This document shows positions 1 through 11,041 of a stretch of 64,000 nt of DNA, piece by piece. This DNA is from Liopterus haemorrhoidalis. Lineage: Eukaryota > Arthropoda > Insecta > Coleoptera > Dytiscidae. The stretch spans positions 19,727,535-19,791,534 of the forward strand of contig OZ020616.1 in the NCBI GenBank assembly GCA_963971575.1. Direction: 5' to 3'. Position numbers and translations under genes: made by a program. The notes beneath the pieces were generated by a model. That model was not told where the DNA came from. It saw nothing but the letters and a program-made list of their open reading frames with translations, and ran no database searches. Each line of letters begins with the position of its first letter. Positions within the stretch are counted from its first letter, which is position 1.

Positions 1-600
1 ATTAAGAAGGAATTTTATTGTAAATATTTTTAATATTGAGGTTTTCAACCGTTAGAACGACATATACGACGGTACGTGCTACAAGTTCACGAGAAGCTTC
101 TGAAAAAGCGTCGAAGATCCAGAGGGGCCATTACCCTCTGCTTCAGTTATGGTTTGATGGGGACCACTAAGTTTATTTTTTTCGAGAAAGGGATAAAAAT
201 GTCGCCCAAAGTCTACTAGAAAACCGTGTTGAAATCGATAGTTAAAGAACTGAACAATTCCTTCTTCGCTGGTTTCGCTGGAGCTTCCAGCAAGAATCAG
301 CGCCTGCCCATAATGCGATGGATGCACAGCAGCGGCTTGTAAGCAATGTATAGGAATTTATTTCTACTGCTGATTGGCCACCTAGCAGTTCTGACCTCGA
401 TCCTCGGGACTACAAATTTTGATCCGAGCTTCAGGACATGGTTTCCAAGAACAAAAACCCTAAATTGCTAATATGAAGCGTTCTCTGATAAAGACAGTGA
501 AAGGATTTTCTGTACAAACTCTTCGGAATTCTATTAAGTCTCTACGTCTGGCCACGGAGATTTAAGCTTTGTGTAATGTCTATAAGTAGTCATTTTAAAA
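1..600 (+). pseudogene. mariner transposase fossil, catalytic and C-terminal parts
   Basis: Decayed mariner (DD34D-type) transposase, read across several frames. About 80-150 reads SSREASEKASKIQRGHYP. Then comes KGIKMSPKVY, a stop, and KTVLKSIVKELNNSFF (about 195-270). WSFQQESAPAH follows about 277-310, and ADWPPSSSDLDPRDY about 370-415. A tail resembling the mariner FPKRL...GGHFE end runs to about 600. In the family these blocks surround the second and third catalytic Asp of the RNase H-like fold. Here the second block reads QQES where QQDS is usual, a D-to-E change. There are multiple stops and at least one frameshift. The N-terminal half lies before the window start. It is dead sequence; the family call is firm, the subfamily is not. 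Confidence 0.85.
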
Positions 601-660
601 ACTAATTGGTGTTTTTTGTTAAAGAGGCTTGTGTGTACTAGGAATGACGAGAATTAGAAA

Positions 661-930
661 TTTCTGGAACCGGGTACCCGCCACAATTACTCGGATAATA
701 CCCACTACCCGTTAATTACCCATTACCCAATAATTACCCGTTACCTGTTAATTACCCGTTATCCGTTAATTACCCGTTACATAAGTGAAGAGCAAAAAAA
801 AGGTCCTCACTTCCAAAATCCAAGTGATGAGCCAAAACAAAAAGGTCTTCACCTCATCTGGTACCCGTTAATTACCCGCTACTCGTTAATTACCCACTAC
901 CTGTTAACTACCCGTTAGTTAACGGAAATG
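661..930. repeat. degenerate TTAATTACCCGTTACC minisatellite
   Basis: About ten imperfect copies of a 14-17 bp unit (TTAATTACCCGTTACC) occupy roughly 671-780 and 860-930. The array is split by an 80-bp piece with two copies of the CACTT...AAGTG motif that also recurs in hAT MITEs of this window. Confidence 0.8.
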
Positions 931-945
931 GGTAGATAACGAGGG

Positions 946-1672
946 CGCACAACCGTATAGTTCTTGTACAAAATTAACAATCTGAAATAAAATTAGTAAC
1001 AATATATACACGAATTAGCAGCGAATTTTATAGGGTATTTTTAATTGTAAAAAAGCTGTCATATACTTGTAATTAAACAAATCGCATTATAGACGCCATC
1101 TTGTAAATCATTAGGCGCGTACATTTGCATACGATGCGGAAAATTGTAGCTAAAGCATCGTTCTACAAATATGTTATGCAGCTATTTTGTTTTATTTTGA
1201 AACTTATAGTTATTGTACTTGGTAGTATATTATTGCCGCCATCTTGAATCTGCTACGGTTCTCAATATAGGTGCTGCGCGTAAAATATGTTAATTTTGTA
1301 AAGAACACGTGTACCAAGTGGCATTCCATTATCATCAAGTATAATAATTTTCGACGAAGGTTTTAAACTATAAACAATCATATCGATTTTTTTTGACGTA
1401 TTATTGGAACATTTCTACACAAAACTATGTAAGTATGAAAATTATTTGAAACCCACAAATATATTTAAAAAATTGTAGAGCATTGTTGTCTGATATCTAT
1501 TATCAAGTTATTGAGCGATAACATTTTTACAACATTTTTTCTACAAGTAAAAATATCCTATTACATAGATAAAAACTCGGTGCAAAATTTGGTGTATAGA
1601 TTGTAACTAATTTTATTTCAGATTGTTGGTTTTGTATAAGAAACTTGTAATATCTAGGGGTTATACGTAGTG
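946..1672. mobile_element. Family A MITE with long terminal inverted repeats
   Basis: About 960-1060 is the inverted repeat of 1530-1650; both contain ACAATCTGAAATAAAATTAG followed by AACAATCTATAC-like sequence. The interior (1080-1360) matches the reverse complement of 62510-63120, so this is a second full copy of the same family in opposite orientation. No transposase is encoded. The superfamily is not assigned because no clear target duplication is visible. Confidence 0.75.
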
Positions 1673-2905
1673 TTAAACTGTTTTTAGGACCCAGATCCAT
1701 TGAAAAGAAATTTAATAAATACACGTTGTGCAAACGAATTTGAAACGTCGTTGGGTATCATTGCTAATAAAACAGATGGTATTGATACTGTCAAGTTGCA
1801 ATTATTTCTACTATACTCTGTTCAAATCAAGTAGTAAGCAGGCAATGTACACGTGATAATTTTGTCGTACTCTCGTTGTTTGTTGGCTGTTGAGCATTTA
1901 AATTTATGCGATAGCCAATAGGGTAGCGACTTCAATCTTTCACGTGATTTTATTACTATTTCTGCATTTTGAACAGGGTATATGCCTTACAAACATTCCT
2001 ACTATGGTGAATATAAAACCTTTTTGCCGTAGCTGTTCAATTATGTCCAGAAGATAAGAATATCTTGTTCAACTTGTATAACGCTTCATTATAAATTTTC
2101 TTCTACAAAGAGCGGAAGCGTAATTTGAGATTTGAATGTATTTTTATATAGTGCCCCATTTGCCACCCGATATTCTACGTTGATGTAATGAGTTGAATAC
2201 GTATTTATAGTGTAAACGGGTTGGTATTAATAGCAGAATGCGTGAACCACGTGGACCACAAGGAAATCACAAAAACACTACAATATGGAGTTTTTCACAT
2301 GAAACAACTTATGAATCACCTCTGTTTTTATTGGTGAAAAATCATACGGTGGGGGAAAATCGTAGGTTTTTCATATTAACAACACTTAAAACCATTTTTG
2401 GTTTGGTCAACATTTCGTTTAATGAACTCAATATTTAAATGTTACCTTATAAGATTGATTTATAATTTTTTTAAAAGTATGTTATATCATTGCCTTTTAT
2501 TTAAAAGTTTTAAAATTAGATTTACTTATAAATAAAAGGTTATTAAATGAAACTGTTTTGTTGAGTTTTACAGCAGTTTCGAATCTCGCCATTGGCAAAC
2601 AGTAAATACTAAATTAAAAAATACTACTACTATTATATGAATGAGATAAAAACAAGTATTACAGTAGAGTCCCTAATATACAACCTTCGATTATTTGACG
2701 TTCCAGATTATCCGGTCATAGTCAGAATGTAACTATGTATACTGTAATATGAATATAAATATGTATACTATATAATTATGTAAAAATAATATGTAATGCC
2801 GATTTTAAGAACATGTGTCATTGCCAAAAGTGAAAACAGTTTCAAACAAATTGCAATGTTTAATTCACAGTACTGTGAGTGTATAAAACAAATTTAAATT
2901 TACAT
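1673..2905. other. No recognisable gene
   Basis: AT-rich sequence with only short chance open frames. At 2663 CAGTAGAGTCCCTAATATAC after TA resembles a pogo/Tigger-type terminus, but no partner end is seen. Confidence 0.5.
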
Positions 2906-3010
2906 TAACAAAAATTGATGAGAAGTATGAATTTTCACACATCTCAGGGTTTTGCAAGTATCTCGTAAATGAAGGCCAATATGCCATGCTGAATATGTAT
3001 CAAATTTGTT
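2906..3010 (-). mobile_element. H1 (Helentron-like) 3'-end fragment
   Basis: Contains the H1 terminal hairpin (GTATGAATTTTCACAC-like) followed by CAGGGTTTTGCAAGTAT, the 3' subterminal repeat, in minus orientation. About 60 bp of H1 interior, matching 27720-27790, follows. The rest of the element is absent. Confidence 0.7.
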
Positions 3011-3278
3011 TGCTGTAATAACGTAGTAGCGGAACTACAAATTATGCCCCCCCCCGCAAAAAAAATTAGGTCGGTCCCCCAACCTTTTGTGATTTTTTTC
3101 TATTCGTTTCTAGCGTCCCATAATTTTGAAGAAATTTAACCTTGTATTCTTTTTACGCAAAGAATCATTTTACTTTATAATACATATTTTATTATGAATA
3201 TAAAAGAAAAAGAATAATATTAAACAAATGATACATAGACAAAACAAAACAAAACTAGATATAAATAAATAAATCAAT

Positions 3279-3990
3279 TTAAAATATTAAATCTTTCTTT
3301 CTGGATTTTAAATTAGCAAAATTTCTAATTAAGTCTTTAATGCCCATTTCTTGAGCAATTTCGGCCTTAATGCCCAACAACGATAAATTAAGCGTTCTTT
3401 TCAAGTAGAATTTCGTAGATAGTTTTTTATTATTTAAATTTGGAAAAAAACGCTCTGCCATTGCCACAGTGACAGGAAGTGTTAAAAATAATAAAATTGC
3501 AGTAACTACGTCTGGAAAACTGACCGACAGGGAGGTATATTTAACTATTAAAAGTTCGGCAAATTCTTTCATTGTTGATATTTTAGAGATTTTCTCATTA
3601 AGCATCGAAGCTAACATTACCATTTGTAACGGAAAATTGGACGAAATCACCTTTTTGTTTATCTATTTTTTTTTTTAAGATTTCGGCAGAACTCAAATCT
3701 TCTGTTTCATCCAAGTTGATTAAATTTCGAGGTGACATGAATAAAAACAAATTTACAACGTCGTTCATCCCTCTAAATCTATTATCAATTTGATTGATAA
3801 AATATCGAGAACTGCATTAAATACAGTTACTCTAAAAAAATCATCCCGGTTATGAAATCGATGATCTGTTGCCAATTCATCAAAGTCCTTTTTTACAATT
3901 TTTTGTCTTTTACAAACAAAAGTGGAGCTGATATTCCACTTGGCTGCCATTTGAATTGCGTCATCTATCGCAGAAAAGTACATATTTCGG
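3279..3990 (-). pseudogene. hAT transposase C-terminal fragment
   Basis: Read on the minus strand from about 3983. The first block (MYFSAIDDAIQMAAKW...FNAVLDIL) resembles the ZMYM1-like group of domesticated and active hAT proteins. A frameshift near 3785 interrupts it; LINQIDNRFRGMNDVVNLFL continues in another frame. After an A-rich tract the hAT C-terminal dimerisation domain follows (3650-3279), with FPDVVTAILLFLTLPVTVA then MAERFF, the family's FLTLPVTVAxxERxFS signature. The zinc-finger BED/TTF N-terminus and the DDE core are missing. Upstream is a run of 19 A at 3998-4013. It is a degraded autonomous-type hAT copy, not a host gene. Confidence 0.8.
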
Positions 3991-4156
3991 TATTAAAAAA
4001 AAAAAAAAAAAAACGATAGCGCCATTCTCGCAGTCTTCCTTTAATCGCGTTATAATAATATTTATTTTAAATGTTATTTTTTGAATTGAATTACTATTTT
4101 GAATATGGATAAACAATCTCGCTATTGTTTTGCTGAGGTCTTACTAAACGTAGATA

Positions 4157-4375
4157 TTTGACTTAATCTAACCCTTAAAATACAATTTCTTTTTAATCAA
4201 ATAAACACGAAAATTTCCTTAAGCCAACCCTTAAAATACAATTTTTTTTATTTATTCTAATTCCCACCAAAATGTACTTAATCAAACCATTAAAATATTT
4301 TTTTTTTTCAAAAGAACACGCAATTTAATTTATGCCAACTTGTAAAATAATTATTTTTTATTTTAAACAAAAGAA
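4157..4375. repeat. About 57-bp tandem repeat, 3.7 copies
   Basis: Units begin CTTAATCTAACCCTTAAAAT (4161), CTTAAGCCAACCCTTAAAAT (4218), CTTAATCAAACCATTAAAAT (4277) and a fourth partial unit near 4331. Each ends in a T-rich stretch. Confidence 0.7.
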
Positions 4376-4385
4376 GACTCTAGCT

Positions 4386-4492
4386 CTTATAGTTATGGCC
4401 CCAGTTGTGCAAAGCCCCAATTGTGTACGGCCCGAATTGTCCATCGCCCCAATTGTGAACGGCCCGAATTGTCTTACGGCCCCAGTTGTCAT
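4386..4492. repeat. 16-bp GC-containing minisatellite
   Basis: Six to seven copies of a unit close to ACGGCCCGAATTGTCC / ATGGCCCCAGTTGTGC stand out sharply in AT-rich surroundings. The alternation of CCCCAATTGTG and CCCGAATTGTC suggests a 32-bp higher-order period. Confidence 0.85.
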
Positions 4493-5133
4493 GGAACCAC
4501 GCTGAGAGTACTGTTCCAAACATGATTATAAATCAATTTAAAGTACATTTCCGCTTGTATCCAGAAAATTTTCGAGTGTATCTTATATTCTTCGAAAATC
4601 TTTTTGAGTGTATTTACATGTTCCATCATGAGGTTCATGTCTATACTATTTATTTTGCAAATGCTGCAGACATAAACAATGGTATCTTAATTGTTTTCAC
4701 TCATATTGTTTTGTAGAAATAATAACTTTGTATTTTTACCGCGGAAAACGCTATTGCACAGACTGTACGACCGTACGATCTGAACTTGTGACGATTGTGC
4801 AACACAAACTGCACTGCCCAGTATATGCCGAACGATCTTCAAGCAGCAGAAAGCACACAGAAACGCTTTCTTGTGTAAATTATGCAGAATGTGTAGATTA
4901 TTAACTTATGCCGAATGCACCTTTAAAAGTTCCTATTCTATCAACGGGAAAGTGTACATATTGGTGATTTGATAAAGATTATTTGTGTTAATCTCGTGGA
5001 CTTCTATGAATTTTTCTGTTGAAATGTAGAATTTTTTATTCGAATGTAGTTATATGATTTTCATTGATGAGATGTTTGGCAAAGATAGAATCAGGTTTGA
5101 ATTTTAAAAATAACTTCATTTCTTGTGGTCTGT

Positions 5134-5727
5134 ACACACGGTGTTTGTTTGAAACGGGGCACCCCGAAAATCTCCTTTATTTGTAAAGATACAAAAAATC
5201 TTCAGAACAAAAGTTAAACTAGACAAAAAGGCCCATCTAAAGGTTACTATAAGAATTCTGAAGCCTTCCGGTTTCACCGGAAATTATGTCAACTTTTGAT
5301 CTAGCATAGGGAATCGATAATTTTAGTTTTTTTTTCTAAATAGTCAAATAGTTTATTTTAGAGATATTTTGTTTCTTTTTTATTGTTTTCAAAGCTTGCT
5401 ACGTTCAACTTTGTAAAACTTATGTTGATTATTATTTTGTAAATAAATGGTCGCCATTTTGAAATGGTTAACATAAAAATATGAGTTTTTGGTGTCATTG
5501 TAAAGCTAGGTTAATGTACTTTTAGGAAAAAAATATAAAATTATCGATTCCCTATGCTAGATCAAAAGTTGACATCATTTCCGGTGAAACCGGAAATTCC
5601 TCAGAATTCTTATAGTAACCTTTAGATGGGCCTTTTTGTCTAGTTTAACTTTTGTTCTGAAGATTTTTTGTATTTTTACAAATGAAGGAGATTTTCGAGG
5701 TGTCCCATTTCAAACAAACACCCTGTA
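5134..5727. mobile_element. Foldback/long-TIR element O, copy 1
   Basis: Terminal inverted repeats of about 185 bp: the left starts CACGGTGTTTGTTTGAAACG, the right ends CAAACAAACACCCTGTATAT. Both arms contain CCGGTTTCACCGGAAAT and GATCTAGCATAGGGAATCG. The loop (5321-5541) is present on one side only. TA dinucleotides flank the ends. No coding capacity; a Tc1/mariner-type MITE is likely but not proved. Confidence 0.8.
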
Positions 5728-6540
5728 TATAGTGCCTAGTGTTGAATGATCTTCCTATTTGTCCTGTTTGTAATTTATAAACTCCACTTCTGTCTAACTT
5801 TATTTTATATTTATTATTATAATAGTGTTTAAGGTTGTTGGTAGTATTGAACGGGATTTACATATTTTTATTATTAGTTTTAAGTTTATTCGAAATTTTA
5901 AGGCTTAAATCACCTAATTGTCAACAATTCAATATATTAGTTTTATATACTTTCGTATAGGTAGGTTTTAGGGCTTATAGCCATAAATGTCTAGTAAGTG
6001 TAGTAAAACAGGTGTTTTAAAAATAAGTAGGTCTTGTTTAGTTAAAAATAGGTTTGTTGGCCAACTGATTCAATTGTATAATAGTTTGAAGATGAGATAA
6101 TGTTTATAATAGCGAAGTGGCTCACTTGAAATCCGACCTAAATAATAACTATTTTAACTGGGCAATTTTAGGAATAATTAAGTAAATTTTAGTACAATTT
6201 AGTATTTTTTATTTAATATTAAGTACATTTAGGGTCTTTTGGAGTATTTAGAACCATTTAATTTCTTCAATATTTATTTATTAATTGTAGAATAATTGAT
6301 AGACGTAATAATAAGTAATTATTGATATATTTGGGAATATGTATTTTAGGAACAGCAAGGAACATTTAAGATAATTTTTTATTTATTTTGTACTAGTTTT
6401 TTCTTCTTGTCACTCCCACTATCATAAAAATGGATCGTGACTGGCACAACTCCAAATTCTACAAAAGAATAAAATATTTTTAAAGAAATGAAGGTCAATA
6501 TAATACTTTTAGATAAATGTAACTTTAAAAAAAATTGTAA
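5728..6540. other. No recognisable gene
   Basis: AT-rich sequence without a repeat or frame I recognise. Confidence 0.5.
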
Positions 6541-6544
6541 ATAC

Positions 6545-6690
6545 CTTTAAAGACGATTGGACATCTGTTGGCCAGCGGGAAGATCTCGCAGGAAAGTAAG
6601 AGATCAGCTGATATAAAATCTAATAAGTGTTGGTGTACAATATACCTGGAGAGATACAATTAATAGGGTAAGGTGAAGGATTTTTGTGAG
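6545..6690 (+). pseudogene. Possible LINE C-terminal fragment
   Basis: One frame reads RRLDICWPAGRSRRKVRDQL with a stop, then WRDTINRVR. This resembles the GRPRRRW...W...A.DR end of insect non-LTR retrotransposon ORF2. It is short and broken, so the call is weak. Confidence 0.35.
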
Positions 6691-6732
6691 TGAGATAAAT
6701 ATTAGGAACTTAACCCTCTACTGCCCAATACG

Positions 6733-6924
6733 CAGGGCCGGCGCGAGGCATGTGCAGCATGTGCAGCCGCACATGGCCCCGCAGTCAACAGCAGGCCCCG
6801 CGATTCAACAATAGGCCCCGCGCATGGATATGAGGACCTTTTTTTTTGCTCCTCACTTGGATCTGAACAGCAGGCCCCGCGGCTCTTCTCGCACATGGCC
6901 TCGCAAATCCTAGTGCCGGCCCTG
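6733..6924. mobile_element. hAT MITE with perfect 8-bp target duplication
   Basis: Ends CAGGGCCGGCGCGAGG and CCTAGTGCCGGCCCTG are imperfect inverted repeats. CCAATACG flanks it on both sides (6725-6732 and 6925-6932), an exact 8-bp duplication typical of hAT. The interior holds several GGCCCCGC runs and one CACTT...AAGTG-type motif. Open frames across it are artefacts of its GC-rich repeats. Confidence 0.92.
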
Positions 6925-7121
6925 CCAATACGGACCATATATAAATCCATGTAAAAATACAATACGTGCAAATTTCATCGAAATGCTCCTGGCCGTCTAC
7001 AGACGACTGCACAATGAAACATTTACAAACGCCAATTAAGCAAAATTACCAATGTTTTTGCTAAAAACAATCAGTTGAATGCAAGAGTTGACATATTACG
7101 GATGTTCGCCAAACACGAAAA

Positions 7122-7400
7122 CAGTGGTGGCACTAGCAGGAGGCCCGGGGGGGGGGGGCATAAATTGCTCTGGCCCCCAGTTGACCCCCCCCCAGAAATG
7201 CTTGGAGAAAAATGTGTGCGCAAGTTAGGACCTGTTTTTTAGATCATCACTTGTATTTTCACCTGTCCATAAAAATGGTGCCCTCCTCAAATATTTCCTG
7301 GCCCCCCCAGATTTTACTCAAATATTTCCTGCCCCCCCCCCCAGATTTTACTCAAATATTTCCTGGCCCCTACAGATTTTAAAAGCTAACGCCGCTGCTG
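7122..7400. mobile_element. hAT MITE with triplicated 31-bp internal repeat
   Basis: Left end CAGTGGTGGCACTAGC, right end (reverse complement) beginning CAGCAGCGGCGTTAGC. Flanks CACGAAAA/CTCGAAAA agree at 7 of 8 positions. Three copies of ATTTTACTCAAATATTTCCT with C-runs sit at 7275-7380. Same family as 50005-50308, in reverse orientation. Confidence 0.8.
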
Positions 7401-7571
7401 CTCGAAAATTAAACAATTTACAGAACTAAAGGGATTGTAATTTTTGAATGATAAATACACCAGAAAAATAAAAGAATTATTGTTCTTATTTCACTCATAT
7501 ATTTTTTTTGACATGAATAAACCTTTTTGGTACTACCTGCTCAGATCCAGACTCAGGGCGGACTTACAGTA

Positions 7572-8417
7572 TACAGGGTGTTTGTTTGAAACGGGGCACC
7601 TCGAATAACTCCTTTATTTTAAGAGATACAAAAAAAAATCTTCAGAATAAAAGTTAAACTTGACAAAAAGGCCCATCTAAAGGTTACTATAAGAATTCTG
7701 AGGCACTTCCAGTTTCACCGGAAATGATGTCAACTTTTGATCTAGCATAGGAAATCGATAATTTTATATTTTTTTCCTAAAAGTACATTAAATTAGCTTT
7801 ACAATGACACCAAAAAGTCATATCTTTATGTTAACCATTTCAAAATGGCGACCATTTATTTACAAAATAATAATCAACATAAGTTTTACAAAGTTGAACG
7901 TAGTGTACTCTTATAAGGGCGATGGAAGAGTTTTTATTAAGAATGAGAAAATGTGTGGACAATAATGGTGGTTTGATCGAACATTTATAATTTTTTTTTT
8001 TTTTTGTAATATAATTGTAATAAGTAATAGTTTTTTTTTTTCTAAATAGTCAAATATCAGATAATAATCAGATATTTTTATTCTTTTTTTTTTATTGTTT
8101 TCAAAGCTTGCTACGTTCAACTTTATAAAACTTATGTTGATTATTATTTTGTAAATAGTTAACATAAAAATATGATTTTTTGGTGTCATTGTAAAGCTAA
8201 TTTAATGTACTTTTAGGAAAAAAATATAAAATTATCGATTCCCTATGCTTGATCAAAAGTTGACATCATTTCCGGTGAAACCGGAAGTGCCTCAGAATTC
8301 TTATAGTAACCTTTAGATGGGCCTTTTGTCTAGTTTAACTTTTGTTGTGAAGATTTTTTGTATCTTTACAAATAAAGGAGATTTTCGGGGTGCCCCGTTT
8401 CAAAAAAACACCCTGTA
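7572..8417. mobile_element. Foldback element O, copy 2 (giant hairpin)
   Basis: Same ends as the 5134-5727 copy (TACAGGGTGTTTGTTTGAAA ... ACACCCTGTA), flanked by TA. Here both arms extend into the interior: 7572-7903 is inverted relative to 8111-8417, with a loop of about 200 bp. The left arm therefore carries an inverted second copy of what is a single-copy interior in copy 1. Confidence 0.85.
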
Positions 8418-8498
8418 TATAGTTCTGCAGGTAATAAGTTACACTTTAGGTTAAATTTGAATACAAATTTACCATTTAGACCCTCCATTAGCTTAGAG

Positions 8499-8930
8499 CA
8501 ATGGTTTCCAACCTTTTTGACTTGCGGAGCCCTTTTCAGAATCAATTTCTACGGCGAAGCCCTTTAGGCCTACCATATGTCTTACAAATTAATGGTGTTT
8601 AGAAATAATGTTACAGGGGAGGGAGCAGATTTTTTCACTATAAATTTACTTTTCTCTTTCACAGCTCACTTATTGATAGACAGATTTTTACAAAATGAAG
8701 CAAATAATCAAAATACACTAGAGACATAAATCGGTTTGAGGCAGAAATCACTCGGACATACATTCAAGTTGGCAAATTTTCTTTCAGTATGTAATTTTCA
8801 GTTTTCTTACTTTGATTATGTTTTTTATTTCTAATTCTTTTGGTTTTATTCAATTTTTATTTATTTTATTTCCTGGAATGACTGCGGAGCCCCTGAGCAG
8901 TGCACGCGGAGCACAGGTTGGGAACCGATG
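8499..8930. mobile_element. hAT MITE, CAATGGTTTCCAACC ends
   Basis: Left end CAATGGTTTCCAACCTTTTT, right end CACAGGTTGGGAACCGATG. Flanks GCTTAGAG and GATTAGAG agree at 7 of 8 bases. GCGGAGCCC occurs near both ends. No transposase. Confidence 0.82.
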
Positions 8931-8938
8931 GATTAGAG

Positions 8939-9635
8939 TAATTTTCTGGCCAAGCAAAAAATAAAATAAATAAAAATAGTACACTATAATGAACAATTAA
9001 TGAACTCATATCGTTCATTTGCGTGTCACAACTAAAAAAAATGTTTCTTCAAGGGACACTTTTAAAGTTTTTGAAAGTAAACTCTGCTAATTAAAGTTAA
9101 GAATTTTCATTATAACATCCTTAAATTAAAGTTTGTCACTTGTTAACTCCGAAATTCTTGATTTTATTGTAGAGCCTAAAAATATATACCTATACATTGT
9201 TGTTTCTATAATACTGATATTGACAGTAATTAACATTTTACATACCTGAATTTATTATATGCAAGTTATCACGAAATTAGACCAGTCTTGGATGACATGT
9301 TAGCATATAATATGCTCAAAAACTGCCACGTATAAACAAGTGAAACTATTTTTTTCATTTTATCACGGTATTACCCGTATCATGGAATTAGCTGAGTTTT
9401 CCCTATACATCTCTACAACGACGACATCACTAGCGGCAACTTGTGCAAGCGAAGTTATGGCGTTATATCAGTTAAAAGTGTACCTCGAACTTATTCTTTC
9501 TATATCGATAACTCATGATATAGTTACGATATTTGGGATCTAATTCAATCCGCCATCTACGACTCGAGCGACGTATGCAACCTATCAATTAATTTTAATC
9601 GCAAAAGCTTACGAAAAAATCAATTCTTTGAAAAT
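8939..9635. other. No recognisable gene
   Basis: AT-rich; a 67-codon frame at 9340-9543 shows no family signature. Confidence 0.5.
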
Positions 9636-10110
9636 TGTGTTAAGCGTGTTCTACATTATACAATTCTCGTAAAATTTTCATACTTATTTTTTCACTAGAA
9701 CTTGTACTAGAAATAAATCAGTGAAATCGTAGAGTGTAGAACACTTTATGAAGTCAAGGTCAACTTTATTCAAAACTAGATTTGGACAAATTTTTCTTGA
9801 AAATAAGTTAGAACTCCTTGCATGCGCAGTAGACACTTTTAACAACAGTACCAACATTAAAATTACGCTTGTAAATATTTTGTATTACCACGTGTTTAAT
9901 CGTGTTTCATTGATCATTGGTTTGAATAGGCGAATATATAAATTGTGTTTTATACGTAAATCAGTAATTTTACAAATCTAATAGCTATGTTATAAACACT
10001 TGACAAGATATGAATTATATATTTATGTTGGTACTTTAAATGAACTGACAAACGTGTAAGAATTTCATTCTCTACCAAAAAATTGAAAAATAATAGTATA
10101 TTCTGTAACA

Positions 10111-10207
10111 AGGTTGGAATGAGAAAATTCGTGTGAGTGGAACATTCCGAGCGCGAGCCGCAGGCGAGCTTGAGGAACCACGAGCAACGAATTTTCTCAT
10201 TTCAACC
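10111..10207. repeat. 97-bp foldback unit
   Basis: GGTTGGAATGAGAAAATTCG at the left and ACGAATTTTCTCATTTCAACC-like sequence at the right are inverted. The centre is GC-rich and contains GAGCGCGAGCCGC. Confidence 0.6.
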
Positions 10208-10212
10208 GAGTC

Positions 10213-10614
10213 ACAGACCCTACTTTCTCCACGACCACCAAAAAGAAAAATAAATTAACAAATAATTATTTTAATAAACATTTTATCTTAACAAATAATT
10301 TATATTACATAACAAATTAATCAATTAATTAAACTATTTTTTGCCGCACATCGGCCAATATTTTAGGTTAGGAAGTTATGTTGCATTTATTTAATGTAAA
10401 CGTTGCATATATCTTAATGTAAACCTACAAAAACAAAAGACAACAAGCATGGAATAGTTATTCCATAACAAGTGATGGAATGAAATACACGCAAAATGCA
10501 TAAGAAGATAAGTGCTTTAGAATAACATTCCAACTCTTGTGTTAGAATATTAACTTTCTGTAGTCAAAATTGGTTTTAGAATTGTTAAACTCTATAGTGG
10601 TCGTGGAGAAATTG
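10213..10614. mobile_element. MITE with CTTTCTCCACGACCAC ends
   Basis: Ends CTTTCTCCACGACCAC and GTGGTCGTGGAGAAA are inverted. They resemble the TTTTTCCACGACTATA ends of family F (11977-12493, 28878-29366), so this may be a divergent relative. Confidence 0.6.
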
Positions 10615-10835
10615 TATTAAAACTTTGACAACTTCTAGTTCAAAGAAAAAAGTTTATAAAATTGACGAATAAAGTATAATGTAGAACACGCTTTAAGAAA
10701 TTAATTTCTATGTGTAATAAGTGTATAGACTTAAGAGGATCATGTACAGAAAAATGTGTTTTAAGAGATGACAAATAAACATTTTATAATTTATCAAAGT
10801 ATTTTGAACACCTCTCATATAATCAATGTTTCAAA

Positions 10836-11041
10836 CAGTGGCATAGGGAAAGCAGACTGTGCTGTGGACACGGCCCTACAATCCAAGGGAGTCCATAAAG
10901 GGGTTTTCCACCCTCAACCCTCTTCACTTGATTTTCTTTTGAATTTCCACTTTTCGCATTCGCATTTGATTTTATTAATTTCCCAAAAAGCCCCAACAAC
11001 CCTGCCGGCACACGGGCCTACTATTATTTGTTACACCACTA
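10836..11041. mobile_element. hAT MITE
   Basis: Left end CAGTGGCATAGGGAAAG, right end TTACACCACTA. Flanks GTTTCAAA/GATTCAGA agree at 6 of 8. Its GC-richer body accounts for the open frames at 10768-11106. Confidence 0.6.

Larger units (their letters stand above)
9636..10700. mobile_element. Candidate element bounded by 75-bp inverted repeats
   Basis: GCGTGTTCTACATTATAC at 9646 and its complement at 10676 extend into about 75 bp of imperfect inverted repeat that includes ACTAGAACTTGT. No coding sequence is recognised inside. Two smaller inverted-repeat units lie within it. Confidence 0.55.

Noticed and set aside
79..327. 82-codon minus frame
   Set aside because: It is antisense to the mariner transposase fossil on the plus strand.
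671..930. CRISPR-like or telomeric array
   Set aside because: Units are contiguous and degenerate with no unique spacers, and the unit is not the insect TTAGG repeat.
2238..2438. 66-codon plus frame
   Set aside because: No domain, no splice context, length expected by chance.
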